From: Pseudomonas sp. MRSN 12121
Lineage (GTDB): Bacteria > Pseudomonadota > Gammaproteobacteria > Pseudomonadales > Pseudomonadaceae
Assembly: GCF_000931465.1 (NCBI RefSeq)
Contig: NZ_CP010892.1
Coordinates: 868,001 to 932,000 of the forward strand
Length of the DNA stretch: 64,000 nt
Direction of reading: 5' to 3'
Position 1 is the first letter of the stretch. Every line of letters starts with the position of its first letter. Below the pieces are notes generated by a model. It did no database searches, was not told the DNA's origin, and saw nothing but the letters and a program-made list of their open reading frames with translations. Shown piece by piece: positions 15,880 through 23,035 of this stretch. The position numbers and the translations under genes are program-made.

Positions 15880-16263
15880 TTAGGCGGTGAGGGCAACCTC
15901 GATGCGGCGGACAGCCACGCGGGTTTCAATGCGGCGTTCTCCACCGCCGCGACGGACACGAAGGGTTGGGTCTTCTGCCATCGACGCATGAACGGCAAGG
16001 ATCATGGCCATCACAGCTGCTGGAGAGATCAAGCCGCGTTTGAAGGCTTCGGCGACCAGGGCCGCACGACGCTTCACCCCCAGCTTGGTGGTCAACGCCA
16101 AAAGGCGCTTGTCGATGGTGTCCGGAGCAACGCCAAGATCACGCGCCACTTCTTTCGAGGTGTGACCAGCTGCAACCGCCAGCAGGCACTCCAGCTCGCG
16201 AGGTGCGGCGCCACGGCCAAGAAAGCCTGTGAAGCCGTGGGCGGTGATGGTGGCGGTGGTCAT
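15880..16263 (-). CDS. LuxR-type HTH transcriptional regulator, phage-borne
   Basis: The 127-residue protein carries a LuxR/GerE helix-turn-helix: PRELECLLAVAAGHTSKEVA, then RDLGVAPDTIDKRLLALTTK and LGVKRRAALVAEA. There is no receiver or autoinducer domain, so it is a stand-alone DNA-binding protein. It is the first gene of the leftward arm after the repressor. Just upstream are two copies of TGCGGTTTTATTTTTA that resemble the repressor operators, so it is probably silenced in the lysogen by the S24 repressor. It may control the leftward accessory genes. Confidence 0.7.
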   Translation of the reverse strand: MTTATITAHGFTGFLGRGAAPRELECLLAVAAGHTSKEVARDLGVAPDTIDKRLLALTTKLGVKRRAALVAEAFKRGLISPAAVMAMILAVHASMAEDPTLRVRRGGGERRIETRVAVRRIEVALTA

Positions 16264-16304
16264 GTGGGAAGCTCCATGCGGGTTGCGATGGGGCTGATAT
16301 TGCG

Positions 16305-16345
16305 TGCGGTTTTATTTTTAGTCAACACCTGCGGTTTTATTTTTA
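16305..16345. promoter_or_regulatory. Direct-repeat operator upstream of leftward arm
   Basis: TGCGGTTTTATTTTTA occurs twice, at 16305-16320 and 16330-16345, 25 bp apart. CACCTGCGG within the second copy matches the ACCTGCGGTGTTT element between the repressor and cro. Location, about 45-80 bp upstream of the LuxR-type gene, suits an operator and an AT-rich promoter for the leftward transcript. Confidence 0.55.
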
Positions 16346-16437
16346 TGTAGAAATTGCTCCTGACGGTCTTGGATTTTTTTGACAGAGCATAAAAAAGCCG
16401 CCCAGTGGACGGCTTGCAAATGCAGTGTATTTGCGAC

Positions 16438-17232
16438 TTATCTGGAAAACATACCCCACCAAAAAACGTGTCCAATCAGGGAAATTTGCTGGTCATGAAT
16501 ATCCTGGTAGGTGTAATCCTCATCCGGGTGCTCGTCACGATTGAAGCTGCGAAGGCGAATCCCAGTAGGCGTTCTGTAAACCTGTTTTACACGCAATTGA
16601 CCATTGTGATTAATGGCATACAGATCCCCGTCAGACACCTCACCGAAAGATGTCCGCCCCAGGTTTACGCCTACTGTCGCGCCATCCCGTAAAACGGGAA
16701 ACATGCTGTTTCCTCTGACCGTGACGCATCTGGCATTGGAAAACTGAACGCCATTTTCTCGCAGATCCCTCTTAGCGAAGCGGAGTCGAGATCCGTCGTT
16801 TTCTTCGATAGCATATCGACCAGAACCGGCATCCAGCTCAATCTCCCGAAGGAACGGGACGTAAACCTCATCTTCGCTAAGCGGGGTACTATCATCCCAC
16901 GCAAGGACAGGACTCAAGACCACCTCGTTAGATCGGTTCTCTGGAGTGGCGTCTGTGGAAACGCTGATGGACGCTAGTCGCTCAATGACCCCGGCGATTC
17001 TGGGACTGAAGGAAGACACGGGCTCTTTGAGCACGCTTGAAAACCTGGCGGCCGTCATAACGTTTAGCGCGTTCAAGCCGTTCAGGTACATGCTGATCGC
17101 GGTTTGCGTCATTCCAAAAGCTTCTGCGACCTTCTCCTGGCTGAGGCCCAGCTCTTTCTTTTTTGCCATGTAAATGCGCTTTAGCGCATTGCATTCGGCA
17201 AGTTCGGTGGCGGTTAGCTGTCTCTTTTTCAT
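16438..17232 (-). CDS. S24-family phage repressor (CI-like)
   Basis: The 264-residue protein has an N-terminal HTH (LGLSQEKVAEAFGMTQTAIS, residues about 31-50) and a C-terminal S24/LexA-type peptidase domain. The catalytic Ser is in VRGNSMFPVLRDG (about residue 175) and the Lys in RVKQVYRT (about residue 215). An Ala-Gly bond in ELDAGSG, near residue 134, is a candidate self-cleavage site. It therefore resembles lambda CI and should be inactivated by RecA during the SOS response. It diverges from cro and is followed by the leftward arm. Its operators are described separately. Confidence 0.92.
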   Translation of the reverse strand: MKKRQLTATELAECNALKRIYMAKKKELGLSQEKVAEAFGMTQTAISMYLNGLNALNVMTAARFSSVLKEPVSSFSPRIAGVIERLASISVSTDATPENRSNEVVLSPVLAWDDSTPLSEDEVYVPFLREIELDAGSGRYAIEENDGSRLRFAKRDLRENGVQFSNARCVTVRGNSMFPVLRDGATVGVNLGRTSFGEVSDGDLYAINHNGQLRVKQVYRTPTGIRLRSFNRDEHPDEDYTYQDIHDQQISLIGHVFWWGMFSR

Positions 17233-17245
17233 AGGTCAAGCCTAT

Positions 17246-17304
17246 AACCTTCGGTGTTTAAACTCAAAAGACCTGCGGTGTTTACATTAAAAACACCGCA
17301 GGTT
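17246..17304. promoter_or_regulatory. Lysis-lysogeny control region with repressor operators
   Basis: Three copies of one element lie in the 107-bp divergent region: AACCTTCGGTGTTTA (17246-17260), ACCTGCGGTGTTTA (17271-17284) and, inverted, TAAAAACACCGCAGGTT (17288-17304). The last two form an almost perfect inverted repeat, AACCTGCGGTGTTT, around CATT. Spacing of one helical step or two supports cooperative binding by the S24 repressor and Cro. Promoter boxes cannot be set with confidence. Confidence 0.7.
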
Positions 17305-17339
17305 ATTGTTTGTGTCATAAGCCACTTCTAGGTGACTCC

Positions 17340-17630
17340 ATGACACCAATTCTCTTAGGCGATTTCGTCGGGCCGCTTGGCCAGGCAGAGGCCGCAAAAA
17401 AACTCGGTTCAAGTCAGGTCGCTATCAGCAAAGCGCTGAAGGCTGACAGGTTGATTTTGGTTTCAACTGATCCGAGCGGAGCTGTTTCGTCTTTCGAAAT
17501 CAAGGTCTTTCCAGGTGGCGGTAGCCGTGACAAGGCTCGCCTCGACCTTGAAGAAATTGTGAGCCAAATGACTAAGTTCGGTCAGTCCGGCGCCCCTGCT
17601 GTGAATCCATCCAGTGCCGGGGGTGCGTAG
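17340..17630 (+). CDS. cro: Cro-like repressor (lambda Cro family)
   Basis: This 96-residue protein starts MTPILLGDFVGPLGQAEAAK, then KLGSSQVAISKALKADRLIL and a beta strand FEIKVFPGG. That matches lambda Cro ([41 protein letters not shown]). It has an extra 40-residue tail. The start at 17340 follows TAGGTG and gives the Cro-like N-terminus. It is the first gene of the rightward early operon, divergent from the repressor; its stop overlaps the next start. Confidence 0.8.
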   Translation: MTPILLGDFVGPLGQAEAAKKLGSSQVAISKALKADRLILVSTDPSGAVSSFEIKVFPGGGSRDKARLDLEEIVSQMTKFGQSGAPAVNPSSAGGA

Positions 17631-18175
17631 TGAACAACGTCATTTCGCTTTCGTTCGAGGGCACCCCAGTCCAGTTCAATTTGGACGGCTGGATTAATGC
17701 CACTCGGGCGGCCGCGCAGTTTGGCAAGGTTCCGAACGACTGGCTGCGACTGGCTTCCACTCGGGAGTACCTTGAGAAGCTGGCTGCCAGGGTGCCAGCG
17801 AGTAATACGGGGAAATCCCGCATTACTTTTGTGACCTCGCGTCGGGGCAATTCCGCAGACAGTGGTACGTGGATTCACCCCCGACTTGCCGTGAAGTTCG
17901 CTCGCTGGCTCTCCGTCGATTTTGAACTCTGGGTCGACGAACAGATTGATGCGTTGCTTCGTGGCACCCAATCCGCCCTGGATACTTTCAATCGCGCCTG
18001 CAAGAAATATGACGATGGCGAAGCTCTCGCTAGTGCGCACGGTCGTGGATTGAACGCCTGGAAGCGCCAGAAACCTTTGCTGATTGGTGAGGTTGAGCGC
18101 GGCCGCCAGCTTCTGCAAATGACCCTGGGGCTGAACTCCCCCGAAAACCACAACCACTTGCGGTCCTCGTCGTGA
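17630..18175 (+). CDS. KilA-N domain protein
   Basis: The 181-residue protein starts at GTG 17630, overlapping the cro stop. It has the KilA-N domain: FNLDGWINATRAAAQFGKVP, then W..L..T.EYLE.L, and GTWIHPRLAVKFARWLSVDF followed by ELWVDEQI. This DNA-binding domain is found in phage regulators and antirepressors. The C-terminal 60 residues are helical and basic. As second gene of the early operon it probably acts in the lytic switch or on host functions. A terminator follows. Confidence 0.85.
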   Translation: MNNVISLSFEGTPVQFNLDGWINATRAAAQFGKVPNDWLRLASTREYLEKLAARVPASNTGKSRITFVTSRRGNSADSGTWIHPRLAVKFARWLSVDFELWVDEQIDALLRGTQSALDTFNRACKKYDDGEALASAHGRGLNAWKRQKPLLIGEVERGRQLLQMTLGLNSPENHNHLRSSS

Positions 18176-18225
18176 AGGTCTGCCCCTCCCAGTTTTTGTT
18201 GTCCGGCTAATTCGCAGGCAACAAA

Positions 18226-18250
18226 AAGCCCGCTTAGCAGGCGGGCTTCT
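18226..18250 (+). terminator. Early rightward terminator
   Basis: AAGCCCGC-TTAGCA-GGCGGGCTT followed by CTTAAA lies about 50 bp after the KilA-N gene. It would limit early transcription to cro and kilA-N unless antiterminated, like lambda tR1. It is almost the same sequence as the terminator next to attL. Confidence 0.65.
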
Positions 18251-18306
18251 TAAACCACTCGTTAGCAGCGAGTGATTCTGTACTTCTCGTTCTGGAGAAC
18301 GATTTC

Positions 18307-18645
18307 ATGCACCCGAAAAATAGCACCACGCTACCACCAGTGCAAGACCTGCTGACCGTGAAGGTCGAGTTTTGCAATACGCCCATCAGCAACACGGGCG
18401 CACAGATGCTCAACGTGGCGGCCGGCATTGGCGCAGAGGACGCGCTTCAAACCGCAAAGGTTCTCTCCTCTGGCCTGGGCCAGATCTGCCGGCATATGCA
18501 TGACAGCCTGAATATGGGCGAGCTTGCGTATTGCGACGGTGTCGCGGCGATGGCGTTCCTGGCCGAGACGGTAAGCGCGCTGGTTTGGTCAGTTGAGCGC
18601 GGTTTTCAAGCTGCCTGTGACGCAAGCGGGGAGGGGCGGCCATGA
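18307..18645 (+). CDS. DUF3077-like small phage protein
   Basis: The 112-residue protein has CNTPISNTGAQMLNVAAGIG, then AEDALQTAKVLSSGLGQICR, the ....VAAG....DAL..A..L pattern of the Pseudomonas DUF3077 family, and a second amphipathic helix ending in an acidic tail. The start has GGAGA about ten bases upstream. The next gene product shows the same pattern, so they are likely paralogues. Function unknown. First gene after the early terminator. Confidence 0.6.
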   Translation: MHPKNSTTLPPVQDLLTVKVEFCNTPISNTGAQMLNVAAGIGAEDALQTAKVLSSGLGQICRHMHDSLNMGELAYCDGVAAMAFLAETVSALVWSVERGFQAACDASGEGRP

Positions 18646-18911
18646 AAACCGAACTCCTGACCCTTGGCCATGAGTTTCACAAACATGGCGCTCATGACCT
18701 GCTGATCGCCGCCGATGGCGTCCCGATCCATGACGCCCTTGATGCGGCCACCTGTTATCTCGAGGCGGTGGTGCACGGCCTGCGTGACCTCATGTCTGAG
18801 CCTGCCGTTTCCAACGAGGCGACCCTTCTTTTCTTTGCTGCCGAGAATGCGCTGGCATTGACCTACGCCGCCCACGCCGGGGTTGATCCCTTCCAAGGAG
18901 GTGCAGCATGA
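18642..18911 (+). CDS. DUF3077-like small phage protein, paralogue of upstream gene
   Basis: The 89-residue protein contains HDLLIAADGVPIHDALDAAT and CYLEAVVHGLRD, which lines up with VAAGIGAEDALQTAKVLSSG of the gene before it. It overlaps that gene by four bases (ATGA) and its stop overlaps the next start. Tandem duplication is likely. No function known. Confidence 0.55.
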   Translation: MKTELLTLGHEFHKHGAHDLLIAADGVPIHDALDAATCYLEAVVHGLRDLMSEPAVSNEATLLFFAAENALALTYAAHAGVDPFQGGAA

Positions 18912-19168
18912 ACGAGCAGCAGCGCATTGCTGAAGACGCCACCTTCCAGATCGGCTGTGCCATGGACCATATCAACTGGTTGCGCGGGGTACTGCACGTC
19001 CTGCGCGATCACTTGAAGCTGGAGACGGGCGGCGAACACTACAGCACCGTGGCAGATCTGGCGATCTACAACGCGGACGACTGGCACAACCAGCTCGACG
19101 TTGAGCGCCAGGAGTTGGAAGCCCGCACTGACAAGGCCTTTCCTGCTGAAGACGGGGGTGTCCAGTGA
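18908..19168 (+). CDS. Small phage protein, unknown function
   Basis: An 86-residue protein (MNEQQRIAEDATFQIGCAMD), acidic and helical, with MDHINWLRGVLHVLRDHLKL in the middle. It overlaps both neighbours by four bases, as in a tight early operon. The RBS AAGGAGG lies ten bases upstream. No motif is recognised. Confidence 0.5.
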   Translation: MNEQQRIAEDATFQIGCAMDHINWLRGVLHVLRDHLKLETGGEHYSTVADLAIYNADDWHNQLDVERQELEARTDKAFPAEDGGVQ

Positions 19169-19389
19169 CCCGGCAATCCCTTCTTCCCGATCGCCTGGAA
19201 GACGCACTGACCACGATCAATCAGCTCAGCAAGATCCTGATCAATAACGAAGCGCTGCACGACTCGGACGTGTCGCCCCAACTCGATCGCTTGGACGTCG
19301 ACGCGGTAATGCGGGCGGTGCTGCTGATCAGTGCCCAGGCACACGACGATTTTTGCGAAATCATGAATTCAGTGGAGGCCCGGCAATGA
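19165..19389 (+). CDS. Small phage protein, unknown function
   Basis: A 74-residue helical protein starting at GTG 19165, which overlaps the previous stop. Its sequence (RLEDALTTINQLSKILINNE, then VDAVMRAVLLISAQAHDDFC) again suggests the short helical early proteins common in Pseudomonas prophages. No function can be assigned. Confidence 0.45.
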   Translation: MTRQSLLPDRLEDALTTINQLSKILINNEALHDSDVSPQLDRLDVDAVMRAVLLISAQAHDDFCEIMNSVEARQ

Positions 19390-19745
19390 CCGACCCGAAG
19401 AACAAGCGCAACGCGACCGAGCAGATAACCCCTGAGTTCCTGGCTGCCGGGCGCCTCTATTCCCAGCTACATGACGCCGGCCTGGAGAAATCCCCAGAGG
19501 CCGCAGAAGCGCTCCAGCACATGTACGACGCTGCCCCCGAGTCGTTCCGCCAGGAGATGCACGACATGGCCGTGCAGATGGGGCTGATGCCGTCTGTTCC
19601 TGATGGATACACCGATGACGGAGAGCCCGTTTACTCGTTGGAAGGGTTGGCTAACCGCCTGGGGCTGAGCCCCGAGGAGGCTCAGCGCGCTGCCGAAGAG
19701 CTGGGCATCAAGCCCGGCACCACCAAAGTCAACAAGGTGCACTGA
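19386..19745 (+). CDS. Small acidic phage protein
   Basis: The 119-residue protein starts at ATG 19386 within the ATGA overlap, after GGAGGCCCGGCA. It is acidic, with DAAPESFRQEMHDMAVQMGL in the middle and a possible HTH at the end (SLEGLANRLGLSPEEAQRAA). Function unknown; a small regulator is possible. Confidence 0.5.
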   Translation: MTDPKNKRNATEQITPEFLAAGRLYSQLHDAGLEKSPEAAEALQHMYDAAPESFRQEMHDMAVQMGLMPSVPDGYTDDGEPVYSLEGLANRLGLSPEEAQRAAEELGIKPGTTKVNKVH

Positions 19746-19747
19746 TC

Positions 19748-20509
19748 ATGACCATCGTCATCATCAAAGACGGCGATGCCGTCACCACGACCCTGGCGAT
19801 TGCCGAGGGAACCCTCAACGACCACGCGAGCGTCATCAAGTTGGTTCGCACCTACCAGACTGATCTGGAAGACTTCGGCTTGGTCAGATTTGAAATCCAA
19901 CCAAGATTGCCGGGTCAGCATGGCGGTGGCGATGCAGAGTTCGCAATCCTCAACGAGCCCCAGTCCACCCTGCTGCTGACCTTCATGCGCAACACGGACG
20001 TCATCCGGGCTTTCAAGAAGACGCTTGTCCGTGAGTTCTGGGAAATGGTCCAGAGCCGCAACCGAGCCAGGACTCCCGCGGAGCAGCTGCTAGCCAATGC
20101 TCAGTTGCTGGTGGATATGGAGCGCCGCCAGGACCAGACCGAGCGCGTGGTGGCCGGGATCGAAAACCGTGTCGCCCAGGTTGAGCAGGTCAGGTACCTG
20201 GATTCCAGGCCGGCCGGTTTCGAGTCGATGACCTCGATCCGGGAGCGCATCAATCAGCGCTACGGGCTGCCCCAGTGGGTGGTAAATGCCGTGATGCGCG
20301 ACGTTCCAGGATGCCCGCTGCCATTCGCCATGGTGCGCAGCAAGCACGCCGACGACGGCGCTCAGCCCTACGCAATCTGGCCCAAGGCCGATATCACCCG
20401 CCGCTTTGATCGGTTCGCCGCCGAGTGCACTTTCGTTACCGCGGAGCGCGCCACCCACCCAGACATTGAACAGGGCCGCTTCAAGCTGTGCCTGAGGAAT
20501 TCTGCATGA
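19748..20509 (+). CDS. Rha-family regulatory protein
   Basis: The 253-residue protein opens with a Rha-type domain: LNDHASVIKLVRTYQTDLED, FGLVRFE and LNEPQSTLLLTFMRNTDVIR followed by FKKTLVREFWEM. This is the pattern of phage Rha/pRha antirepressor-like proteins. A coiled linker (VVAGIENRVAQVEQVRYLD) leads to a C-terminal domain resembling the ORF6N/antirepressor C-terminus (SIRERINQRYGLPQWVVNAV). Rha proteins interfere with phage growth in IHF-deficient hosts. It sits in the early operon. Confidence 0.75.
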   Translation: MTIVIIKDGDAVTTTLAIAEGTLNDHASVIKLVRTYQTDLEDFGLVRFEIQPRLPGQHGGGDAEFAILNEPQSTLLLTFMRNTDVIRAFKKTLVREFWEMVQSRNRARTPAEQLLANAQLLVDMERRQDQTERVVAGIENRVAQVEQVRYLDSRPAGFESMTSIRERINQRYGLPQWVVNAVMRDVPGCPLPFAMVRSKHADDGAQPYAIWPKADITRRFDRFAAECTFVTAERATHPDIEQGRFKLCLRNSA

Positions 20510-20883
20510 GCAAGAAACCCACCAAGCAACAATTGGTCGAGCGCGTTGCTGAACTGGCCATGGAGCTTCATCGCGCCGAGTCCATCATGAAGATCATGCG
20601 GGGGCGCCTGAATCGTGAGTACGAGGAGTATTTCAGCGTTCATGGGGAAATCGAGCCAAACCGCCGAGGCATCCGCGTCGATGACCCGCGCTATGAGGGC
20701 GTGATCAATTTCACCAATCAGGCCTACGACAACCTACAGGCCAGCCGGAGCAAGAAGAACAGCGCCAAGCGCAAGCTCACAACCGCCGTGCGCGCGCTGA
20801 TGTCGTTCACCGGCGAGCAGGTGAAGGCGCCCCGCGAGCCAATTGTTAGGCGTACCAATCTCGCAGGAGTGACGCTGCAATGA
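20506..20883 (+). CDS. Small phage protein, unknown function
   Basis: A 125-residue basic, mostly helical protein that begins MSKKPTKQQLVERVAELAME in a coiled-coil-like heptad and ends with a KKNSAKRKLTTAVRALMSF basic helix. It overlaps the Rha gene by four bases and the next by four bases. Basic charge suggests nucleic-acid contact, but no motif is clear. Confidence 0.5.
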   Translation: MSKKPTKQQLVERVAELAMELHRAESIMKIMRGRLNREYEEYFSVHGEIEPNRRGIRVDDPRYEGVINFTNQAYDNLQASRSKKNSAKRKLTTAVRALMSFTGEQVKAPREPIVRRTNLAGVTLQ

Positions 20884-21296
20884 TCGCTCAACCATCCGAA
20901 CTACTCGACGCGAAACCGGAGCCAGAACTGCCGCCGAACTGGCTGAACGTTGTGGCCCGCAAGAAGCTTGGCCAGCCCCAGGAATGGCGCTGGTGCAAAT
21001 TCGAGATGATCGGCGACACCGACGACTGCGTGGTCGAGGGTGGTATTCCTCGGCTGCTGCAGAGCGGCAAGCGCAAGGGCCAACCGACTTGGCGCGATTG
21101 CGAGTTGACCAAGTGCGTCGTCACCAAGGCCGAGTATGACCAGGCCAAGGTCGACTACGAGGCCGAAACCGGTAAGTGCCGCGACTGCGCGGGCACTGGT
21201 CAGTGGCTGGCCGGCTGGTGTTCAGCTGCGGGCAACCGATTTGAGCCGTGCAAGCGTTGCGCGGCCACCGGAAAAGCTCCGGAGGCCCGCCTATGA
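20880..21296 (+). CDS. Zinc-finger phage protein (DnaJ-type CxxC repeats)
   Basis: The 138-residue protein carries two CxxC knuckles of DnaJ central-domain type, CRDCAGTGQW and CKRCAATGKA, separated by about 22 residues, plus other cysteines. These likely bind one zinc ion. The N-terminal part has WRWCKFEMIGDTDDC. Similar proteins lie just before replication genes in Pseudomonas prophages. It overlaps the following gene at ATGA 21293. Confidence 0.55.
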   Translation: MIAQPSELLDAKPEPELPPNWLNVVARKKLGQPQEWRWCKFEMIGDTDDCVVEGGIPRLLQSGKRKGQPTWRDCELTKCVVTKAEYDQAKVDYEAETGKCRDCAGTGQWLAGWCSAAGNRFEPCKRCAATGKAPEARL

Positions 21297-21520
21297 GCAT
21301 CATTCGACCGCAATCCACAACCGCCGAGAAAGGACCTGTATCCGTGATCGCAGGCCCGTGGCCGTCGTATACGGCATTCAGAAGCCTGCCAGAGCGTGAT
21401 CGGTGGGTTCTGTATGGCAGCGCCAAGGCTTACCGCCAGGCGCTGGAAGATCAGGGCTTGGTGATGGCTGAGGGGTATGACGACTTCGTCCGTCGAGTGA
21501 CTGGGGAGCTTGAGCTATGA
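21293..21520 (+). CDS. Small phage protein before replication genes
   Basis: A 75-residue protein starting in the ATGA overlap at 21293. It contains IAGPWPSYTAFRSLPERDRW and YRQALEDQGLVMAEG. It overlaps the O-like gene by four bases, so it is translated with the replication genes. No known function. Confidence 0.45.
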   Translation: MSIIRPQSTTAEKGPVSVIAGPWPSYTAFRSLPERDRWVLYGSAKAYRQALEDQGLVMAEGYDDFVRRVTGELEL

Positions 21521-22251
21521 GCATGAATTTGATGGTCAAGGCCATGGAAACCAAGGTCGGCAATCCATTGCGCAAGCTGGTGCTGATTAAGCTGGCCGAC
21601 AATGCCAGCGATATGGGCGAATGCTGGCCGTCCTACCAGCACATCGCGGACCAGTGCGAGATCGGTCGCTCAACTGTGAAGCTGCATATTCGCGAGCTAG
21701 AAAAGGCCGGGTTGTTGCGACGTGAGTTCCGTCGCAAAGGAGAGCTGAATCAATCGAACGTCTTCCACTTGACTCTCGACGGTGGGGCAGATCATGACCT
21801 AGGGGGTGGGGCACCAGATAACCCACCTGGGGCACCAGATAACCCAGGGGGTGGGGCAGGAGCTGCCCCCAGAACCAGTCACTCTTATGAACCAGTCAAG
21901 GAACCTAAACCTACGGTCATTCCAACTGACCCAGTGGATGGCTTCGACCAGTTCTGGAAGCTGTACCCGAAGAAGAAGGGACGCAAGGACGCTGCCAAGG
22001 CCTGGGCGAAGCTGAAGCCGAACGAAGAGCTGCGACAGACCTTGATCACCGCCCTGGGCCAGCACAGCGTTTCCGAGGACTGGACCAAGGACCGCGGCCG
22101 CTACGTTCCCAACGCCGCTACCTGGTTGAACGGCGAACGCTGGACCGATGAGCTGTTGCCGGCCAGCGGCGCCAAGCCATCGGCCTATACCGGCCTGCCC
22201 ACCCATACACCCGATATGTACCAGGAGGCGCCCAATGGCCCCGCTTTCTAA
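21517..22251 (+). CDS. Replication initiator, lambda O-like role, with HTH_36 domain
   Basis: The 244-residue protein has an N-terminal winged helix (LVLIKLADNASDMGECWPSY, HIADQCEIGRSTVKLHIREL, EKAGLLRREFRRKGE) of the helix-turn-helix 36 type used by many phage initiators. A low-complexity Gly/Pro/Asp middle (residues about 90-118) follows, then a C-terminal domain FDQFWKLYPKKKGRKDAAKA typical of O proteins (contact with the helicase loader). The middle is encoded by 18-bp repeats, so the origin is probably inside this gene, as in lambda. The next gene is a DnaC-like loader. Confidence 0.82.
   Translation: MSMNLMVKAMETKVGNPLRKLVLIKLADNASDMGECWPSYQHIADQCEIGRSTVKLHIRELEKAGLLRREFRRKGELNQSNVFHLTLDGGADHDLGGGAPDNPPGAPDNPGGGAGAAPRTSHSYEPVKEPKPTVIPTDPVDGFDQFWKLYPKKKGRKDAAKAWAKLKPNEELRQTLITALGQHSVSEDWTKDRGRYVPNAATWLNGERWTDELLPASGAKPSAYTGLPTHTPDMYQEAPNGPAF
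21784..21870. repeat. Iteron-like repeats, candidate phage replication origin
   Basis: Two exact 18-bp repeats, GGGGCACCAGATAACCCA, start at 21808 and 21829. Degenerate copies start at 21784 (GGGGCAGATCATGACCTA) and 21853 (GGGGCAGGAGCTGCCCCC), giving spacings of 24, 21 and 24 bp. They lie in the middle of the O-like gene, where lambda carries its four 18-bp O-binding iterons, and less GC-rich sequence follows. Confidence 0.6.
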
Positions 22252-23035
22252 TTTTCGTCGCCTGCCAATGACCCGCACCTTCACCGGCACTTGCGAGGTT
22301 CATGGCGAGGTTGATCGGTCAGAAGTTGAGCAGTTCGATGGCTCGATGCAGATCCGCTTCTGCAAGAAGTGCCAATGGGAGGCCTTGAACATCGCCGCCC
22401 GGGGGAGTGACGCCTATACCCAGGCCCAGGAGCGACTGCGCGCCGAACGGCTCAATGCCGACCTGATCGCCTCCGGCATCACGCCGCGCTTTGCCGATCG
22501 CATGTTCGCCAACTACCGGGTCGACGGAGACATGGCCAAGGCCCGTGCGTTGGCGGTCTGCCAGGGCTACGCCGATCACTTTGTCGATCACTACCAGGCC
22601 GGTCGCAATCTGTTGCTGCTGGGCAATGTCGGCACCGGGAAAACCCACCTCGCCACCAGCATCGCGCAACAGGTGATCCGCCAGCACGGCGCAACCGCGG
22701 TAATCACTTCCGCAGCGGAGATCATTCGGGTGTTCAAGGGCGCCATGGATCGCAACGCCGGGTACACGGATCGTGACGTTCTGGCCGACTTGGCCGAGAT
22801 TGACCTGCTGTGCATTGACGAGGTTGGTGCGCAGGCTGGCACTGCATACGAGCTATCGGTGCTGCATGAGGTGATTGACCGACGGTATCAACTGATCAAG
22901 CCCACGGTGGTGATCTCCAACATGGACGCCAAGGGCCTCGGCCAGTACATCGGCGACCGCGCGCTGGATCGCCTGCGCGAGAACGGCGGCCTGCTGGCCG
23001 GTTTCACCTGGGCCTCGGCGCGAGGTGCAGCATGA
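22235..23035 (+). CDS. DnaC-like helicase loader ATPase
   Basis: The 266-residue protein has a CxxC element in its N-terminal domain (RFCKKCQWEAL, plus an earlier Cys) and an AAA+ domain: Walker A LLLGNVGTGKTHLA, Walker B LLCIDEVGAQ and a sensor VVISNMD. This is the IstB/DnaC pattern. It should load the phage DnaB-like helicase at the origin opened by the O-like protein. The start at 22235 is chosen for AGGAGG six bases upstream and overlaps the O-like stop. Confidence 0.9.
   Translation: MAPLSNFRRLPMTRTFTGTCEVHGEVDRSEVEQFDGSMQIRFCKKCQWEALNIAARGSDAYTQAQERLRAERLNADLIASGITPRFADRMFANYRVDGDMAKARALAVCQGYADHFVDHYQAGRNLLLLGNVGTGKTHLATSIAQQVIRQHGATAVITSAAEIIRVFKGAMDRNAGYTDRDVLADLAEIDLLCIDEVGAQAGTAYELSVLHEVIDRRYQLIKPTVVISNMDAKGLGQYIGDRALDRLRENGGLLAGFTWASARGAA

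Noticed and set aside
16260..16475. Small minus-strand frame spanning the operator region and the end of the repressor gene
   Set aside because: It overlaps the repressor C-terminus and the operator repeats and has no ribosome site.
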